Shown: piece after piece, positions 37,825 to 47,693 of the stretch | Numbering within the stretch: the first letter of the stretch is position 1 | Layout: each line of letters starts with the position of its first letter | NCBI RefSeq assembly: GCF_024462775.1 | Contig: NZ_JANGCE010000010.1 | Coordinates: 29,209 to 93,208 of the forward strand | From: Butyricicoccus faecihominis | GTDB lineage: Bacteria; Bacillota; Clostridia; Oscillospirales; Butyricicoccaceae | Length of the DNA: 64,000 nt | Reading direction: 5' to 3' | Translations under genes and position numbers: made by a program | The notes under the pieces: model-generated | Database searches by the model: none | What the model was told of the DNA's origin: nothing | The model's input: the letters and a program-made list of their open reading frames with translations, nothing else

Positions 37825-39927
37825 TTAGCCTTTCCTCTCGATACGGTAGTTGACGTACTTCCCGCCGGTGTCGATCAGAAGCACCGTGCCGTCGTAGGTC
37901 TTGCCGGTCTTAACGGAATAGAGGCCCTTTACCTTTGCCTTTCCGCTTTTAAGCAGCGAGGCGGCAATTTTCGGGGTGAACGCTTTTTTGCGTTCCTCAA
38001 AAAACTTGTCATTTTTCCACATGACGAACTGACAGGAACGGTTGCCGCAATAGTAGTTTTTCTTCCCCTCGTAGACGGCCTCGCCGCAGCGGGGGCAGGT
38101 TCCGATGGAAACGCGCTCGGCCTGAAACAATTTCTGTGCGTCCTCGCTGATCTGTGAATAGGTAGCGATCAGGCCCCGCGTCATTTCCTCAATGCCCCGC
38201 ATGAAGCCCTCCGGGTCGGCCTCGCCTCTGGCAATGGCCGTCAGCTTGGTTTCCCATTCAGCGGTGAGCTGGGGGGATGTCAGCGCATCCGGCAGGACGC
38301 AGGAAAGGTTGTGTCCGTCCTTGGTGGGAATGAGCTGCTTTCCTTTCCGCTGGACAAAGCCCATGTGTACCAGCTTTTCCAGAATGGAAGCGCGGGTGGC
38401 CGGTGTGCCTAAACCTTGCCGCTCGGCGTCCTCTGGCATATCCTCGGCCCCGGCCCGTTCCATCGCGGACAGCAGCGTATCTTCGGTGTAGGCTTTCGGC
38501 GGTGCGGTAAAATGCTCGGAAATGGAAGCCTCCATGTTTTCAAAGGTCTGGCCCTCGGACAGCTCTGGCAGACAGTCCCCATCCGGCCATTCCCTTGCCA
38601 GCTCCGGCGCGTCCTCGTCGGCGTCGGTCTTGAACGACGCCTTAAAGCGCCGGTCGATCTCTTTCCAGCCGGGAGAAAGAACAGTCTTTCTCTTAGCGGT
38701 GAACTCCTGTCCGGCGCAGGTGAATGTGGCGGTGACGGCCTCGTATTCATACGGCCCGGCCACAGCGCACAGCAGCTTGCAGCACACAAGGCACAGCAGC
38801 TTCTTTTCCCCCTCGGCCAGAGCGTCAAAGCCCTTTTTCACAAACTCCATCGTGGGGATGATGGCGTGATGGTCGGACACCTTTTTGCTGTTCAGGACGC
38901 GGCCAAACTGTGGGGCCACGTCCAGCCCCGCCGCAAATGGCAGAAGCCCCCACAGGCCGGACACAATGCTTTCCGCCGTCGGCTGCATATCGTCGGTGAG
39001 ATATTGGCTGTCGGTTCGGGGGTAGGTCAGCAGCTTCTTTTCATAGAGCTGTTGGGCGTAGTCAAGGGTCTGCTTGGCGGTAAATCCAAACAGGCGGTTG
39101 GCCTCCCGCTGCAAGGTGGTAAGGTCGTAAAGGCGGGGCGGCTGCTCCGTCTTTTTCTCACGCTTCACCGAAGCACAAACGGCCTGCGCTCCTGCACAGG
39201 CCGCCCGTACTTTCTCCGCCTCGGCGGCGTCCGAAATATGGCCGCTGGCCGCTTCCACTCCGCCCGCCGCAAGCTGGACGATGTGGTATTTCTCTTTCTG
39301 GAAGCCAGAAATCTTGGCCTCCCTGTCCACCAGCATTTTCAATGTCGGGGTCTGGACGCGGCCCACGGTCAGGGTCTTGTGGTAGAGGATGGAGAAAAGC
39401 CGGGTGGCGTTGATGCCCACCAGCCAATCGGCCCGCGCCCGGCACAGGGCCGATTGATAGAGAGCGTCATAGTCCGCGCCGGGTTTCAAGTGCTGGAAGC
39501 CCGCCCGGATGGCGGCGTCCTCCATGCTGGAAATCCAAAGGCGCTGAAACGGCTTTTTGCAGCCCGCCATCTGGTAGACGAAACGGAAAATCAATTCTCC
39601 CTCGCGCCCGGCGTCGGTGGCGCACACAAGGCCGTCCACGTCGGAGCGCTCCATCAGGCAGCGAAGAACATCAAACTGCTTTTTCTTGTCGTCGGGAATG
39701 ACGTACTGCCATTCCTGCGGCAAGATCGGCAAATCCTCATAGCGCCATTTCTTGAAACGCTCGTCATACTGTCCGGCATCGGCAAGGGAAACAAGGTGGC
39801 CGATGCACCAGCTCACCAGATAGCCGTTTCCCTGCAAATATCCGTCGCGCCTATTGTCGGCCCCGATCACGCCCGCAATGCTGCGGGCGACGCTGGGTTT
39901 CTCTGCAATCACAAGTTGATAGCTCAT
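37825..39927 (-). CDS. topB: DNA topoisomerase III
   Basis: A 700-residue type IA topoisomerase. The TOPRIM domain has AEKPSVARSIA and CATDAGREGELIFR; the active-site Tyr is in LLTYPRTDSQYL; a C-terminal zinc finger is CPRCGEAVYEGKKNYYC. Element-encoded TopB of this kind is standard in Tn1549-type transfer operons and may untangle DNA during transfer. Confidence 0.96.
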   Translation of the reverse strand: MSYQLVIAEKPSVARSIAGVIGADNRRDGYLQGNGYLVSWCIGHLVSLADAGQYDERFKKWRYEDLPILPQEWQYVIPDDKKKQFDVLRCLMERSDVDGLVCATDAGREGELIFRFVYQMAGCKKPFQRLWISSMEDAAIRAGFQHLKPGADYDALYQSALCRARADWLVGINATRLFSILYHKTLTVGRVQTPTLKMLVDREAKISGFQKEKYHIVQLAAGGVEAASGHISDAAEAEKVRAACAGAQAVCASVKREKKTEQPPRLYDLTTLQREANRLFGFTAKQTLDYAQQLYEKKLLTYPRTDSQYLTDDMQPTAESIVSGLWGLLPFAAGLDVAPQFGRVLNSKKVSDHHAIIPTMEFVKKGFDALAEGEKKLLCLVCCKLLCAVAGPYEYEAVTATFTCAGQEFTAKRKTVLSPGWKEIDRRFKASFKTDADEDAPELAREWPDGDCLPELSEGQTFENMEASISEHFTAPPKAYTEDTLLSAMERAGAEDMPEDAERQGLGTPATRASILEKLVHMGFVQRKGKQLIPTKDGHNLSCVLPDALTSPQLTAEWETKLTAIARGEADPEGFMRGIEEMTRGLIATYSQISEDAQKLFQAERVSIGTCPRCGEAVYEGKKNYYCGNRSCQFVMWKNDKFFEERKKAFTPKIAASLLKSGKAKVKGLYSVKTGKTYDGTVLLIDTGGKYVNYRIERKG

Positions 39928-40661
39928 TCCTCGTCCTCCTTTTCCGGGCCTGTTTCGTCCGCAACCTCTCCACCTTCCTCCGGCTCGTCCTCGTCGTCCT
40001 CTCCAAAGTCGTATTCATCCAGCAGGTCGCCACCCTTAGCTTCCGCTTTGGGCTTCTTAAACTTGAAATAGTACAGGGCCGCGCCGCCGCCCAAAAGCAC
40101 CGCCGCAAGGAACACCAGCAGGCCGCCCGCGCCGCCCTTGGCTTCCTTTTCCGGGGCCTCGGTTTCCTCCGGCTCCTGCGGCTCCGGGCCGCTGCACTCG
40201 GTCATGTTGGTTTTGCAGACCGGGCAATTCTCATTGACAGCCCCAGCCCTGCATTTCTCCGTACAGGTGCAGACGGCGGGGGCTTCCTCTTTCTGGCCGT
40301 CCTCCATCAGTGCCATCAGGTCGGCTTCGTCCACCTGATTTAAGAAATGGACGGCGGTTTCCTTGTCCTCGTTGGCCCGGTCGATCAGGATATAAAAGTA
40401 ATTTCCGGCCTTGGTGGTGACAGTGATAAGCTGCTTGTCGCCGTAGTAATCATCTACCAGCGTCGCGTTGCCCTCCGGGGTCAGGGGTACGCCCTCCGGC
40501 TCCATGCCGCCCGTGGTGGGTTCCGGGGCCTCGGTGGCTTCCGGCAGCGGCTCCGGGTCGGGGTCTGTGCCGCCCGCGTAGGCGGTGACGGAAAAGGCCG
40601 TCATGCAAAGCACGGCGGCCAGTGTGACGGTCAGGGTACGGAACAGTCGTTTATTCTTCAT
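39924..40661 (-). CDS. DUF4366 exported membrane-anchored protein
   Basis: A 245-residue protein with a signal peptide (KNKRLFRTLTVTLAAVLCMTAFSVTAYA). A Pro/Glu-rich segment and a Cys cluster (CTCTEKCRAGAVNENCPVC) follow, then a TM helix near residues 190-212 and a very acidic C-terminal tail. The start at 40661 follows AAAAGGAGGACAACGACG. DUF4366 proteins occur only in conjugative operons and probably line or anchor the transfer apparatus. Confidence 0.85.
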   Translation of the reverse strand: MKNKRLFRTLTVTLAAVLCMTAFSVTAYAGGTDPDPEPLPEATEAPEPTTGGMEPEGVPLTPEGNATLVDDYYGDKQLITVTTKAGNYFYILIDRANEDKETAVHFLNQVDEADLMALMEDGQKEEAPAVCTCTEKCRAGAVNENCPVCKTNMTECSGPEPQEPEETEAPEKEAKGGAGGLLVFLAAVLLGGGAALYYFKFKKPKAEAKGGDLLDEYDFGEDDEDEPEEGGEVADETGPEKEDEE

Positions 40662-40902
40662 CGTCGTTGTCCTCCTTTTCATGGGAAAGGGCGGAGGCCG
40701 GGGCCTGCGCCGCGCCGCTTTTCAAAAATGCGGCAAGCTGTCCCGGCGTCAGGTTCAGGGCGCGTACCTGCTGGATGATCTGCAAATTCTCCTGTTCGGT
40801 TTTCTGTGCTTCCAGCTCTTTCAACTGCTTCTGAAACTCCGCGATCTTGGACTTGGTTTTCTGGATGTCCTTTTCAATGCGTTCCAGTCTGTTTACTGCC
40901 AT
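40651..40902 (-). CDS. DUF4315 coiled-coil protein
   Basis: An 83-residue protein with a coiled coil (RIEKDIQKTKSKIAEFQKQLKELEAQ) followed by LNLTPGQLAAFL and an acidic tail. It overlaps the DUF4366 start. A conserved small component of Tn1549-like transfer regions. Confidence 0.88.
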   Translation of the reverse strand: MAVNRLERIEKDIQKTKSKIAEFQKQLKELEAQKTEQENLQIIQQVRALNLTPGQLAAFLKSGAAQAPASALSHEKEDNDDEE

Positions 40903-40941
40903 AGGTCAAAACTCCTTTCAAAAATAGCGGCAGGTTCCCGG

Positions 40942-42879
40942 TTATGGAAGCCTGCCGAAGCTGTAAAAATGGGACTGCCAATAGTTTGAATTTAGGTTGG
41001 TGTAGGAAATGGGGTCGCCGCAATGCAGCATGACATTGTTGCCGACGTACAGTCCGCAATGGGACACGCCGGGAGTATCGTAAGTGCCGACGAAAAACAC
41101 AAGGTCGCCGGGCTTCGCCTGCTGCGGGGAAACCGGGGTGCAGTAGTCATAAAGCCCCTGCGCCCCCAGCCGTCCCACGTTCCAGCCGGAATGGTTCACC
41201 ACCCACGATAAAAAGCCGCTGCAATCAAAGCTGGTGGCCGGGGAGCTGCCGCCCCACACATACGGGAAGCCGATGTACTTTTCCGCCTCTCCGATCATGG
41301 CCGCAAAGGTCGCGTCCTCCAACGCCTCCGGGGGGATGTCGTAATACTCCGGTTGTTTGACGGTGGAGGCGTGGGGATAGCTGCCAGTGGGAAAGAGGTC
41401 TGGCCGGTTCCCCAGCGTGTACATATAGGCGGCATACAGGCTCATGGTATCCTCATCCATGATATAGACGGGCAGATGGGACAGGTCGAAGTTTTCCAGC
41501 TTCACGTTGCAGATGTAGTAGGTATAGGGGACTTCCACCGTGTAGGTGTTGCCCTCGCTGTCCGTCCTCGTTTCAGTGCGATAGCGTATTTCGGTTTCAA
41601 CGGTTTGCGTCAGGGCATATTGCCGGTCAAAGAGCATGGCAAGGTCGGCTTGCACCTCGGCCAGTGTAAAGACGCCCTCATGGAGCGCCGACAGGATGGA
41701 GGTCAGCACATAGGGGTCGTGGCCGATCTCGTCCAGATCGAAACGATATTCGTCATAGCCGGGATGCAGGCTTTCGTAGTTGTCAAGTTCCTGCTGCAAG
41801 TCCGCTTCCATATCGGAATAGGCGGCCTCGGCCCCCAGCATATCGCTGTCCTCGGAGAGATAGGAGGTGGCCGCAAGCCCCGTCCCGGCGCTGCCAAACA
41901 TGGCGGTGCAGGATTGCAGGCCGCCCATCACGATCAGAAGCATCAGGGCGACGCCGCCCACCAGCAGCACCCCTTTCCAGTGCCGGGCCGCGAAAGAGAC
42001 GGCCCGTTTGCTTTCCGTGGCGGCTTTCTTGGCTGCGGCTGCGCTGGCCTGCGCCGTCTGGCCCGCCGTCCGCGCTGCCTTGGCGTACTCCCGTTTGATA
42101 CGCTGTTTCTGCCAAAACCGGGACACGGGTTTTTTCACCGTCTGCGCCAGTTCCGGGTTGTCCCGCAGGGACTTTTGGTAGATGTACTCCGCGTTGGCGG
42201 CAATGGATTTGCGTTCGGCCTTGGCTGCGGCCCGGTAGGGTTTCAGCTTGTGACGCCGGATGCCGCTGCGGATGGCCCGGCCCACCTGACGTTCGGCCAA
42301 TTCTTCTCCCTTGTGGCCGCCCTCCACGCCCACATTTTCATGTTCGACTTCGTGTATCTTGCCGTGGAGGAACAGGGCCGCTTCCTGAACGGGACGGCTG
42401 GCCGGGCTGGGTTTCAGTTTGGGCAGGTCTTTCTCCACCTTTTCAAAGTGAAGCCTGCTCTTGGCCTTGCCGGTAGCCTCGTCATAGACGGTTTCCTTGG
42501 TGACGACGCGCTTTTTGGGCAGCGCCTCCCGCGCCGCGTCCAGTTTGTCGGCCCGCTTCTCGGCCTTTTGAATATAGGGGGCAAGCTCCGGGGAGGCCCG
42601 TTCCTCGGCGGTAAATTGCAGGCGGGACGCCGGGCCGGTAGCCTGTGCCGCCGTATCTGCACCAGACTTGGCCGCCCGCTTCGCCTTGCGGCGGTCGCGG
42701 ATGTCCCCGGCCCGTTCCGTCACCTTTTCGGAAGCGCCGCCCGGCTCCGGGCCGGTGTAGTCTTGTTCGGCCTCCCGGTCAGATACATTGGCACTCTCGC
42801 CGGTGGTCTGGTTTTCCAGCGTCAGGCCGTCACGGGTCATGCGCTGCGTCACCTTGTCGCGGGGCTTTAGCGGCTTCAT
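40942..42879 (-). CDS. NlpC/P60 cell-wall hydrolase of the transfer system
   Basis: A 645-residue protein with a long cytoplasmic basic N-terminal region (1-300). One TM helix (about 303-321) and an extracytoplasmic stretch follow, then an NlpC/P60 domain with catalytic Cys553 (FDCSGFLSW), His607 (VSHCGLYVG) and His619. It likely opens peptidoglycan for the conjugation channel. It overlaps virB4 by 4 bases. Confidence 0.93.
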   Translation of the reverse strand: MKPLKPRDKVTQRMTRDGLTLENQTTGESANVSDREAEQDYTGPEPGGASEKVTERAGDIRDRRKAKRAAKSGADTAAQATGPASRLQFTAEERASPELAPYIQKAEKRADKLDAAREALPKKRVVTKETVYDEATGKAKSRLHFEKVEKDLPKLKPSPASRPVQEAALFLHGKIHEVEHENVGVEGGHKGEELAERQVGRAIRSGIRRHKLKPYRAAAKAERKSIAANAEYIYQKSLRDNPELAQTVKKPVSRFWQKQRIKREYAKAARTAGQTAQASAAAAKKAATESKRAVSFAARHWKGVLLVGGVALMLLIVMGGLQSCTAMFGSAGTGLAATSYLSEDSDMLGAEAAYSDMEADLQQELDNYESLHPGYDEYRFDLDEIGHDPYVLTSILSALHEGVFTLAEVQADLAMLFDRQYALTQTVETEIRYRTETRTDSEGNTYTVEVPYTYYICNVKLENFDLSHLPVYIMDEDTMSLYAAYMYTLGNRPDLFPTGSYPHASTVKQPEYYDIPPEALEDATFAAMIGEAEKYIGFPYVWGGSSPATSFDCSGFLSWVVNHSGWNVGRLGAQGLYDYCTPVSPQQAKPGDLVFFVGTYDTPGVSHCGLYVGNNVMLHCGDPISYTNLNSNYWQSHFYSFGRLP

Positions 42880-45269
42880 ACCGTCGCCCCCTCGCCCAGC
42901 CGGGTCGTCATAATCTGGTAAAGCTGGGTGTCCTGCGGGATGGGGTTCTTAAAGGGCAAAATGACATTTTCATAAATCAAAAGCCCCTCGCCGGGTTCGG
43001 AATTGTCCACATACCGCAACTGCTGGGGGGAGATATTCAACCGCTCCGCAAGGATTTTGCGGTCGCCGGACGCCTGATTTAACAGGCAGATAAAATCGCT
43101 GTTTTCAAGGATATTCTCGATTTCCGGGGAGGAAAGGAGGTCTTTCACGTTCTGGGTCGCGCCTGTCGGGACACCGCCCCACTTGCGGAAACGCTTCCAA
43201 ATTTCACAGCTAAAGGCCGCCGTCTGTTCCTCGCGCAGAAGCAGATGAAATTCGTCGCAGAAGTACCACGTCGCTTTCCCTTGGCTGCGGTTTTGGGTCA
43301 CGCGGCCCCAAATCTGGTCTTGGACGATCAGCATTCCGATTTTCTTTAGCTGCTTGCCCAACTCCTTGATGTCAAAGGCTACGATACGGTTTTCAATGTT
43401 GATGTTGGTGCGGTGGTTAAAGACGTTCAAGCTGCCGGACACATACAGGTCAAGAGCCTGCGCCACGCGGTCGGCCTCCGGGACGTGCTGGGCCAAAAGC
43501 GCCGCGTGGAGGTCGGACAGGATGGGCATATTCTCTGGTTTGGGGTCTGCCAGATAGGGCCGGTAAATCACCTGAACGGCCCGGTCAATCACCGTTTTTT
43601 CGATAGCTTCCAGCCCGTTCTTCCCACCCATCACAAGCTCGCAGAACGACAGCACGAAATCGGATTTCAGGGCCAGCGGGCTTTCGTCCTCGCTGTAATT
43701 TAAGTTGATGTCCAGCGGGTTCACATAGCTTTTGCTTGTGGGCGAGAGCTTTACCACCTGCCCATGAAGCCGTTTGACAAGGGGGTAATATTCAGCCTCC
43801 GGGTCGCAGATATACACGTCGTCCGTGGTACAGAGGAACACACTGACAATCTCGGCCTTGCAGCTCATGGACTTGCCGCTGCCGGGAGTGCCCAGCTTCA
43901 AACCGTTGGGGCAGCGTGCCCGTTTTCTGTCCAGCATAATCATGTTGCCGGTCTTGGCGTTGATGCCGTAATACATGGCTTGGCCGCCCTGAAAAAGCTC
44001 CTGTGTCACAAACGGCACGAATACGGCCACGCTCGAAGTCGTCAAGGAACGCTCAATTTTGATCTGGTTGGCTCCCAGCGGGAGGCTGCTCATAAGGCCC
44101 TGCTCCTGCTGATAGTCCAGACGGACAAGGGAACAATTATACTTCTGTGCGATCCCCGCCGCCCAAAACACATCATTCTCCAACTTCTGCCGGGTGTCGG
44201 CGGTGTTCAGCACAAGAAAGGTCAACTGAAAAAGGCGCTCGTTCCGGCTTTGCAGGGTCTTTAGCAGCTCCTTGGCGTCCTGTCCGTAGGTGGCAAGGTC
44301 GCTTGGCAGGATGTCCATATCATAGCCGCTGCGGACAGCCCGTTTCTGCTCCTGAATTTTCATGGCGTCAAGGTCGGTGATTTTGCGTTTTACTGTCTTG
44401 ATCGCCTCGCTCTGGTCGATAGCCCGCACATGGAGGTTGACGACAATCCCGTTTTCCGTGTTGAGGAAGTCGGCCAGCATTTCGTCCGACAGCTCCGGGG
44501 AAAGGATTTGCAGGAAGCTCACAGCCCCATATTTACCGCCCAGCCCGAACATTCGGGCGTTGCCAAAGCGCAGGGAGGACGGGGCGATAAAATCTTTCGT
44601 GGATAGGCCAGAGGGGGCAAGCCATTTCCAATCAAAGGAAAACGGCTCCCCGTCAAGGTGGAATACGCTGTGCATCACTTCCAGCCGTTCTTTTACATTC
44701 AGCGCATGGGCCACGGCCCCCATTGCCTTGAAGTATCCCAGCAGGTCGATTTCAATGCGGTTTAACCGGGCGCGGGCCATTTTCAGGCTGTCGGCCTCGA
44801 TGGTGAACGTGAGGAACTTCCGCTTCGTCAGGCCGTTGTTGCCTTTCACAAGCTGGTCTTGCAGGATGCCGCTGTACTCGGCCCGGATGTCGTCAAAATC
44901 GTCCCCCTGCGCCCTGATCTCAAAGCTCTTGGCGTATTGTTTGGGGTCGATCCTGCGATTGACAAAGGAAAACTGGACGTGAATGGAGGCGTCCAGATAG
45001 TTGTATAAATCGCACAGGTTTTCAAAGATGGCGGTTTTGGTATCGGCCTGTGCAAGCTGATAGCTGATGTCCGCAAATTCAATGCACTTGGAGAATGTGC
45101 GGGCCGTCACCCGGCACACGCCGTCTTGGTACATAGCTTCATAGGGGATGCTCTGCTGTGCGGAATGGGGCTTGCCGTCACCCTTATACCTGCGGATGAT
45201 GGCCTGAATTTCTTTTCTTTCGGCGTGGGTGAGCTTTACAGGCGGCTCTTGCCTTTGCTTTTCTGACAA
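42876..45269 (-). CDS. VirB4-like conjugation ATPase
   Basis: A 797-residue ATPase with Walker A LGTPGSGKS (460-468) and the C-terminal motor region including YFCDEFHLLLRE and ATQNVKDLL. It powers substrate transfer at the cytoplasmic face. The start MSEKQRQEP lies inside the end of the PrgI-like gene (86-base overlap). Confidence 0.94.
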   Translation of the reverse strand: MSEKQRQEPPVKLTHAERKEIQAIIRRYKGDGKPHSAQQSIPYEAMYQDGVCRVTARTFSKCIEFADISYQLAQADTKTAIFENLCDLYNYLDASIHVQFSFVNRRIDPKQYAKSFEIRAQGDDFDDIRAEYSGILQDQLVKGNNGLTKRKFLTFTIEADSLKMARARLNRIEIDLLGYFKAMGAVAHALNVKERLEVMHSVFHLDGEPFSFDWKWLAPSGLSTKDFIAPSSLRFGNARMFGLGGKYGAVSFLQILSPELSDEMLADFLNTENGIVVNLHVRAIDQSEAIKTVKRKITDLDAMKIQEQKRAVRSGYDMDILPSDLATYGQDAKELLKTLQSRNERLFQLTFLVLNTADTRQKLENDVFWAAGIAQKYNCSLVRLDYQQEQGLMSSLPLGANQIKIERSLTTSSVAVFVPFVTQELFQGGQAMYYGINAKTGNMIMLDRKRARCPNGLKLGTPGSGKSMSCKAEIVSVFLCTTDDVYICDPEAEYYPLVKRLHGQVVKLSPTSKSYVNPLDINLNYSEDESPLALKSDFVLSFCELVMGGKNGLEAIEKTVIDRAVQVIYRPYLADPKPENMPILSDLHAALLAQHVPEADRVAQALDLYVSGSLNVFNHRTNINIENRIVAFDIKELGKQLKKIGMLIVQDQIWGRVTQNRSQGKATWYFCDEFHLLLREEQTAAFSCEIWKRFRKWGGVPTGATQNVKDLLSSPEIENILENSDFICLLNQASGDRKILAERLNISPQQLRYVDNSEPGEGLLIYENVILPFKNPIPQDTQLYQIMTTRLGEGATV

Positions 45270-45621
45270 TCTCGTTTACCTCCTTTTCCATTTGATGCTG
45301 CTGCATGAGAGCAGTATAGGCGTTGTCGGTCTGGTAGGGCCGCTCCTTGGGCTGGATGAAGCAGCACTGGATGATCTGCCGCACCACCACTTCAAGGGGC
45401 TGGCCGTGGCGCTCATACAGGGCCAGCAGCAAGCCCGGAAGCATGGCGAATACCATAATCAGGGCGGACGCGCTGGTGGGGACACGGCCACGGAGTAAAA
45501 AGAAAAGCGGGACGCCTATTAAAAGCGCACCGCCAAAACAAATCAGTTGTCGTTTGGTAAGCCCAAACACCACCTTGGATTTTACATGGGTCAAATCCTT
45601 GGGGACAGTCACATAAGCCAA
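45184..45621 (-). CDS. PrgI-family membrane protein (VirB3-like)
   Basis: A 145-residue protein starting MAYVTVPKDLTHVKSKVVFGL with two membrane helices (about residues 27-44 and 50-67) and a basic cytoplasmic tail. PrgI proteins pair with VirB4 in Gram-positive type IV secretion, and the gene directly precedes virB4. Confidence 0.9.
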   Translation of the reverse strand: MAYVTVPKDLTHVKSKVVFGLTKRQLICFGGALLIGVPLFFLLRGRVPTSASALIMVFAMLPGLLLALYERHGQPLEVVVRQIIQCCFIQPKERPYQTDNAYTALMQQHQMEKEVNEIVRKAKARAACKAHPRRKKRNSGHHPQV

Positions 45622-45627
45622 TTAAAA

Positions 45628-46551
45628 TCACCTCGTTTCAATGCCGTCCCGCAGTTTTTTTACCGGCTCATAGTCCGAAAAGCTGGGGACGGCGTAAAAA
45701 AGCCGTTTGTTGTTTACCCACCGTTGCAGGTGGCGGGTGATTTGCAGGGCCGTGGGGCGCTCGTAAATCATCACATAGGGGTCAAAGCCCATGCACCGCA
45801 GGGTTTCCACCCGGTATAAATCCTGTTCGTGAGTGCTTCCGTAGTTCGTCAGCACATACACTCGCCGGTTGCGGCTGCTTTTGATGGAAGTCAGCTCTGC
45901 AAAACGCTGGAAATACCGCGTCAAGTCCTCATTGGGGTTATCCCATGCAAAGTGTACAGCTTTTGTCCGCACCCGGTTAAGCAGCGCCACATTGTCCGGG
46001 GTTATCAGGCGAATATCAAGCCCTTGGGAGAAATCCACCCACGCTTGGCTTTCGGCAAGCTGTTCCAGCAGGTTTTCATGATCGGGGCAGGCCAACAAAT
46101 TAGGGTCAAGCAGTTTGATTTCCCGCTGGCCCCGCCAAAACTCGGAGAGGTCGGCCACCTTGACGCTTTTCCGGCCCTCCTTGCCGCTGACAATGCAAAA
46201 TCCGCAGTTCCTTGGACATCCCCGGCTTAAAAAGCCGTAGGCTGTTTCGGAATACTGCGGATATAAAGCGTAGTCCGGGTATGTGTGTTCGATTTCGTCC
46301 GGCAGGCTGGGGCCGGGGCCGTAGCCTGTGCCGCCCCTAATAATCGTCCCGGCGTTAGTGACGGTGATGGTGTCCTTGGAATAGGTGTCGGTAAATACCC
46401 GGCTCTTATAAACCACATCGAACGAAAACAAAGGGTTCCACCAACATACTTGATGGCCCTGCGCCTTATGGTAGGCAGACAGTTTCATCAGGCAGAGGTT
46501 GGGGAAGTTGTGGGAATCCACGTCGATCAGTCCAATTCTTATCCTGTTCAC
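45628..46551 (-). CDS. Radical SAM domain protein in the transfer operon
   Basis: A protein of about 307 residues with SRGCPRNCGFCIVSGKEG, a C-x3-C-x2-C radical-SAM cluster motif, preceded by a B12-binding-like N-terminal segment (DVDSHNFPNLCLMKLSAYH). The start is ambiguous: GTG 46551 directly abuts the AGGAG site, while the well-spaced codon is ATA (IRIGLIDVD) where homologous openings would have ATG. Relatives occur in Tn1549-type operons; the substrate is unknown. It is a surprising enzyme between VirB6 and PrgI. Confidence 0.8.
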   Translation of the reverse strand: MNRIRIGLIDVDSHNFPNLCLMKLSAYHKAQGHQVCWWNPLFSFDVVYKSRVFTDTYSKDTITVTNAGTIIRGGTGYGPGPSLPDEIEHTYPDYALYPQYSETAYGFLSRGCPRNCGFCIVSGKEGRKSVKVADLSEFWRGQREIKLLDPNLLACPDHENLLEQLAESQAWVDFSQGLDIRLITPDNVALLNRVRTKAVHFAWDNPNEDLTRYFQRFAELTSIKSSRNRRVYVLTNYGSTHEQDLYRVETLRCMGFDPYVMIYERPTALQITRHLQRWVNNKRLFYAVPSFSDYEPVKKLRDGIETR

Positions 46552-46557
46552 CTCCTG

Positions 46558-47421
46558 TCAGTGCGCTGTAAACACGGCCTTGCTGATACTGCCGGTCTTG
46601 AACAGGCAGAAGCATAGCAGCACGGTATAGCCCATACAACCCCAGATCGCGCCGGATATGTCGTCAGCCGTGCCGATGTTGTGTATCAATACCGCGTAGA
46701 TGCCAACCACAACCATGATTAAAAGGGCTTGGAAGCCCAGCGCCAGCAGGGATTTTAAGTAGTTCTGGCCCATGCCGCGCCACTCGGCGTTGCCCAGCGT
46801 GGCAAGGGGGATTGGCCCCAGCGCGGTCACGGCGTATATTTCAATCATTCTCCCATAGGTCACAAGGAAAATGCAGATGGATAAAATGTGCATCGTCAGC
46901 CCCACAACAAGGGTCTGGAACCACAGGCCCAGCAGCGGGCCGATGTCCATTGCTTCAAGGCGGCTTTCCAAATCGGGGAGCAGGGTTTCAAAATCAATGC
47001 TCGTTTCCCCAATAATGACCCCGGCGCTCTGATTGACGACGGCTTGGGTGGCGTCAAAAACGCCCATGACGATATTCCATGTATTCGTCACAATGAGGAT
47101 GGCAAAGGCGGACTTGAACATCCAGCGGAAGAACATGGAGCTGTCAAAGTCGTGCATATTGTTCTTTTCCACGATCATTTCTATCAGCTCATAGCACATC
47201 ACAAGGGCAAGGACAGCCGCCGCTATGGGGACGATCACCGTTTCCGACAGACTTTGAAGCATATTGAAAATGCCGCCGTTCCACGTCTGCGGTGTGGCCC
47301 CCACATCGGAGGCGATTTCCCCGACTTTGGTATTGACCGTATTGAACAGGCCGGAGAGATTGCCCATGATGCCGTCAATCAGGATGCCTTTGATCCATTC
47401 TCCAATAAGTTCACCTATCAT
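46558..47421 (-). CDS. VirB6/TrbL-like polytopic membrane protein
   Basis: A 287-residue protein with about six hydrophobic segments and a conserved N terminus (IGELIGEWIKGILIDGIMGNLSGLF). It matches the CD0411/TrbL-like channel component of Tn1549-type systems. The start follows GAAAGGAGGTGTCAC. Confidence 0.88.
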   Translation of the reverse strand: MIGELIGEWIKGILIDGIMGNLSGLFNTVNTKVGEIASDVGATPQTWNGGIFNMLQSLSETVIVPIAAAVLALVMCYELIEMIVEKNNMHDFDSSMFFRWMFKSAFAILIVTNTWNIVMGVFDATQAVVNQSAGVIIGETSIDFETLLPDLESRLEAMDIGPLLGLWFQTLVVGLTMHILSICIFLVTYGRMIEIYAVTALGPIPLATLGNAEWRGMGQNYLKSLLALGFQALLIMVVVGIYAVLIHNIGTADDISGAIWGCMGYTVLLCFCLFKTGSISKAVFTAH

Positions 47422-47510
47422 GTGACACCTCCTTTCCCGCGCCCTCCCACATGGAGCAGGAGGGCGCGGCGGGGATTAAAATTGTCAACGGTTACGGATA
47501 GCCGGGGCAA

Positions 47511-47606
47511 TCAGCCCAGAAGCCCGGACAGCAGGGGGACAAGGGTAATGCCGATAAGGGCCACGCCGCCGCCCGCGACAAGCTGCTTGACGCCTTGGCT
47601 CTTTGC
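47511..47606 (-). pseudogene. maff2, 3' fragment (interrupted)
   Basis: Reading the minus strand gives AKSQGVKQLVAGGGVALIG through to LLSGLLG-stop (47511-47513), the C-terminal half of a Maff2-family small membrane protein. The N-terminal half is at 59219-59346, on the other side of an 11.6-kb insertion. Joining at the GC dinucleotide 47605-47606 restores one continuous frame (N-A-K-S-Q-G). Confidence 0.85.
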
Positions 47607-47652
47607 TGATGTGTGATAAAGAAGTAGTAGAAGTGTAAAAAATTTTGCCGTT

Positions 47653-47685
47653 CCTATCCGGCGTTTGCGCATTGCGCCGGATAGG
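47653..47685 (-). terminator. Terminator of the nested element's recombinase gene
   Basis: CCTATCCGGCG pairs with CGCCGGATAGG, followed on the minus strand within a few bases by TTTTTT, just beyond the recombinase stop. Confidence 0.75.
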
Positions 47686-47693
47686 TCGGGCGG

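Noticed and set aside
38416..40071. A 551-codon plus-strand frame opposite topB
   Set aside because: Shadow of topB and DUF4366 coding sequence on a GC-rich strand.
41353..42870. A 505-codon open frame on the plus strand
   Set aside because: It is the antisense shadow of the NlpC/P60 gene, with low-complexity composition and no ribosome site.
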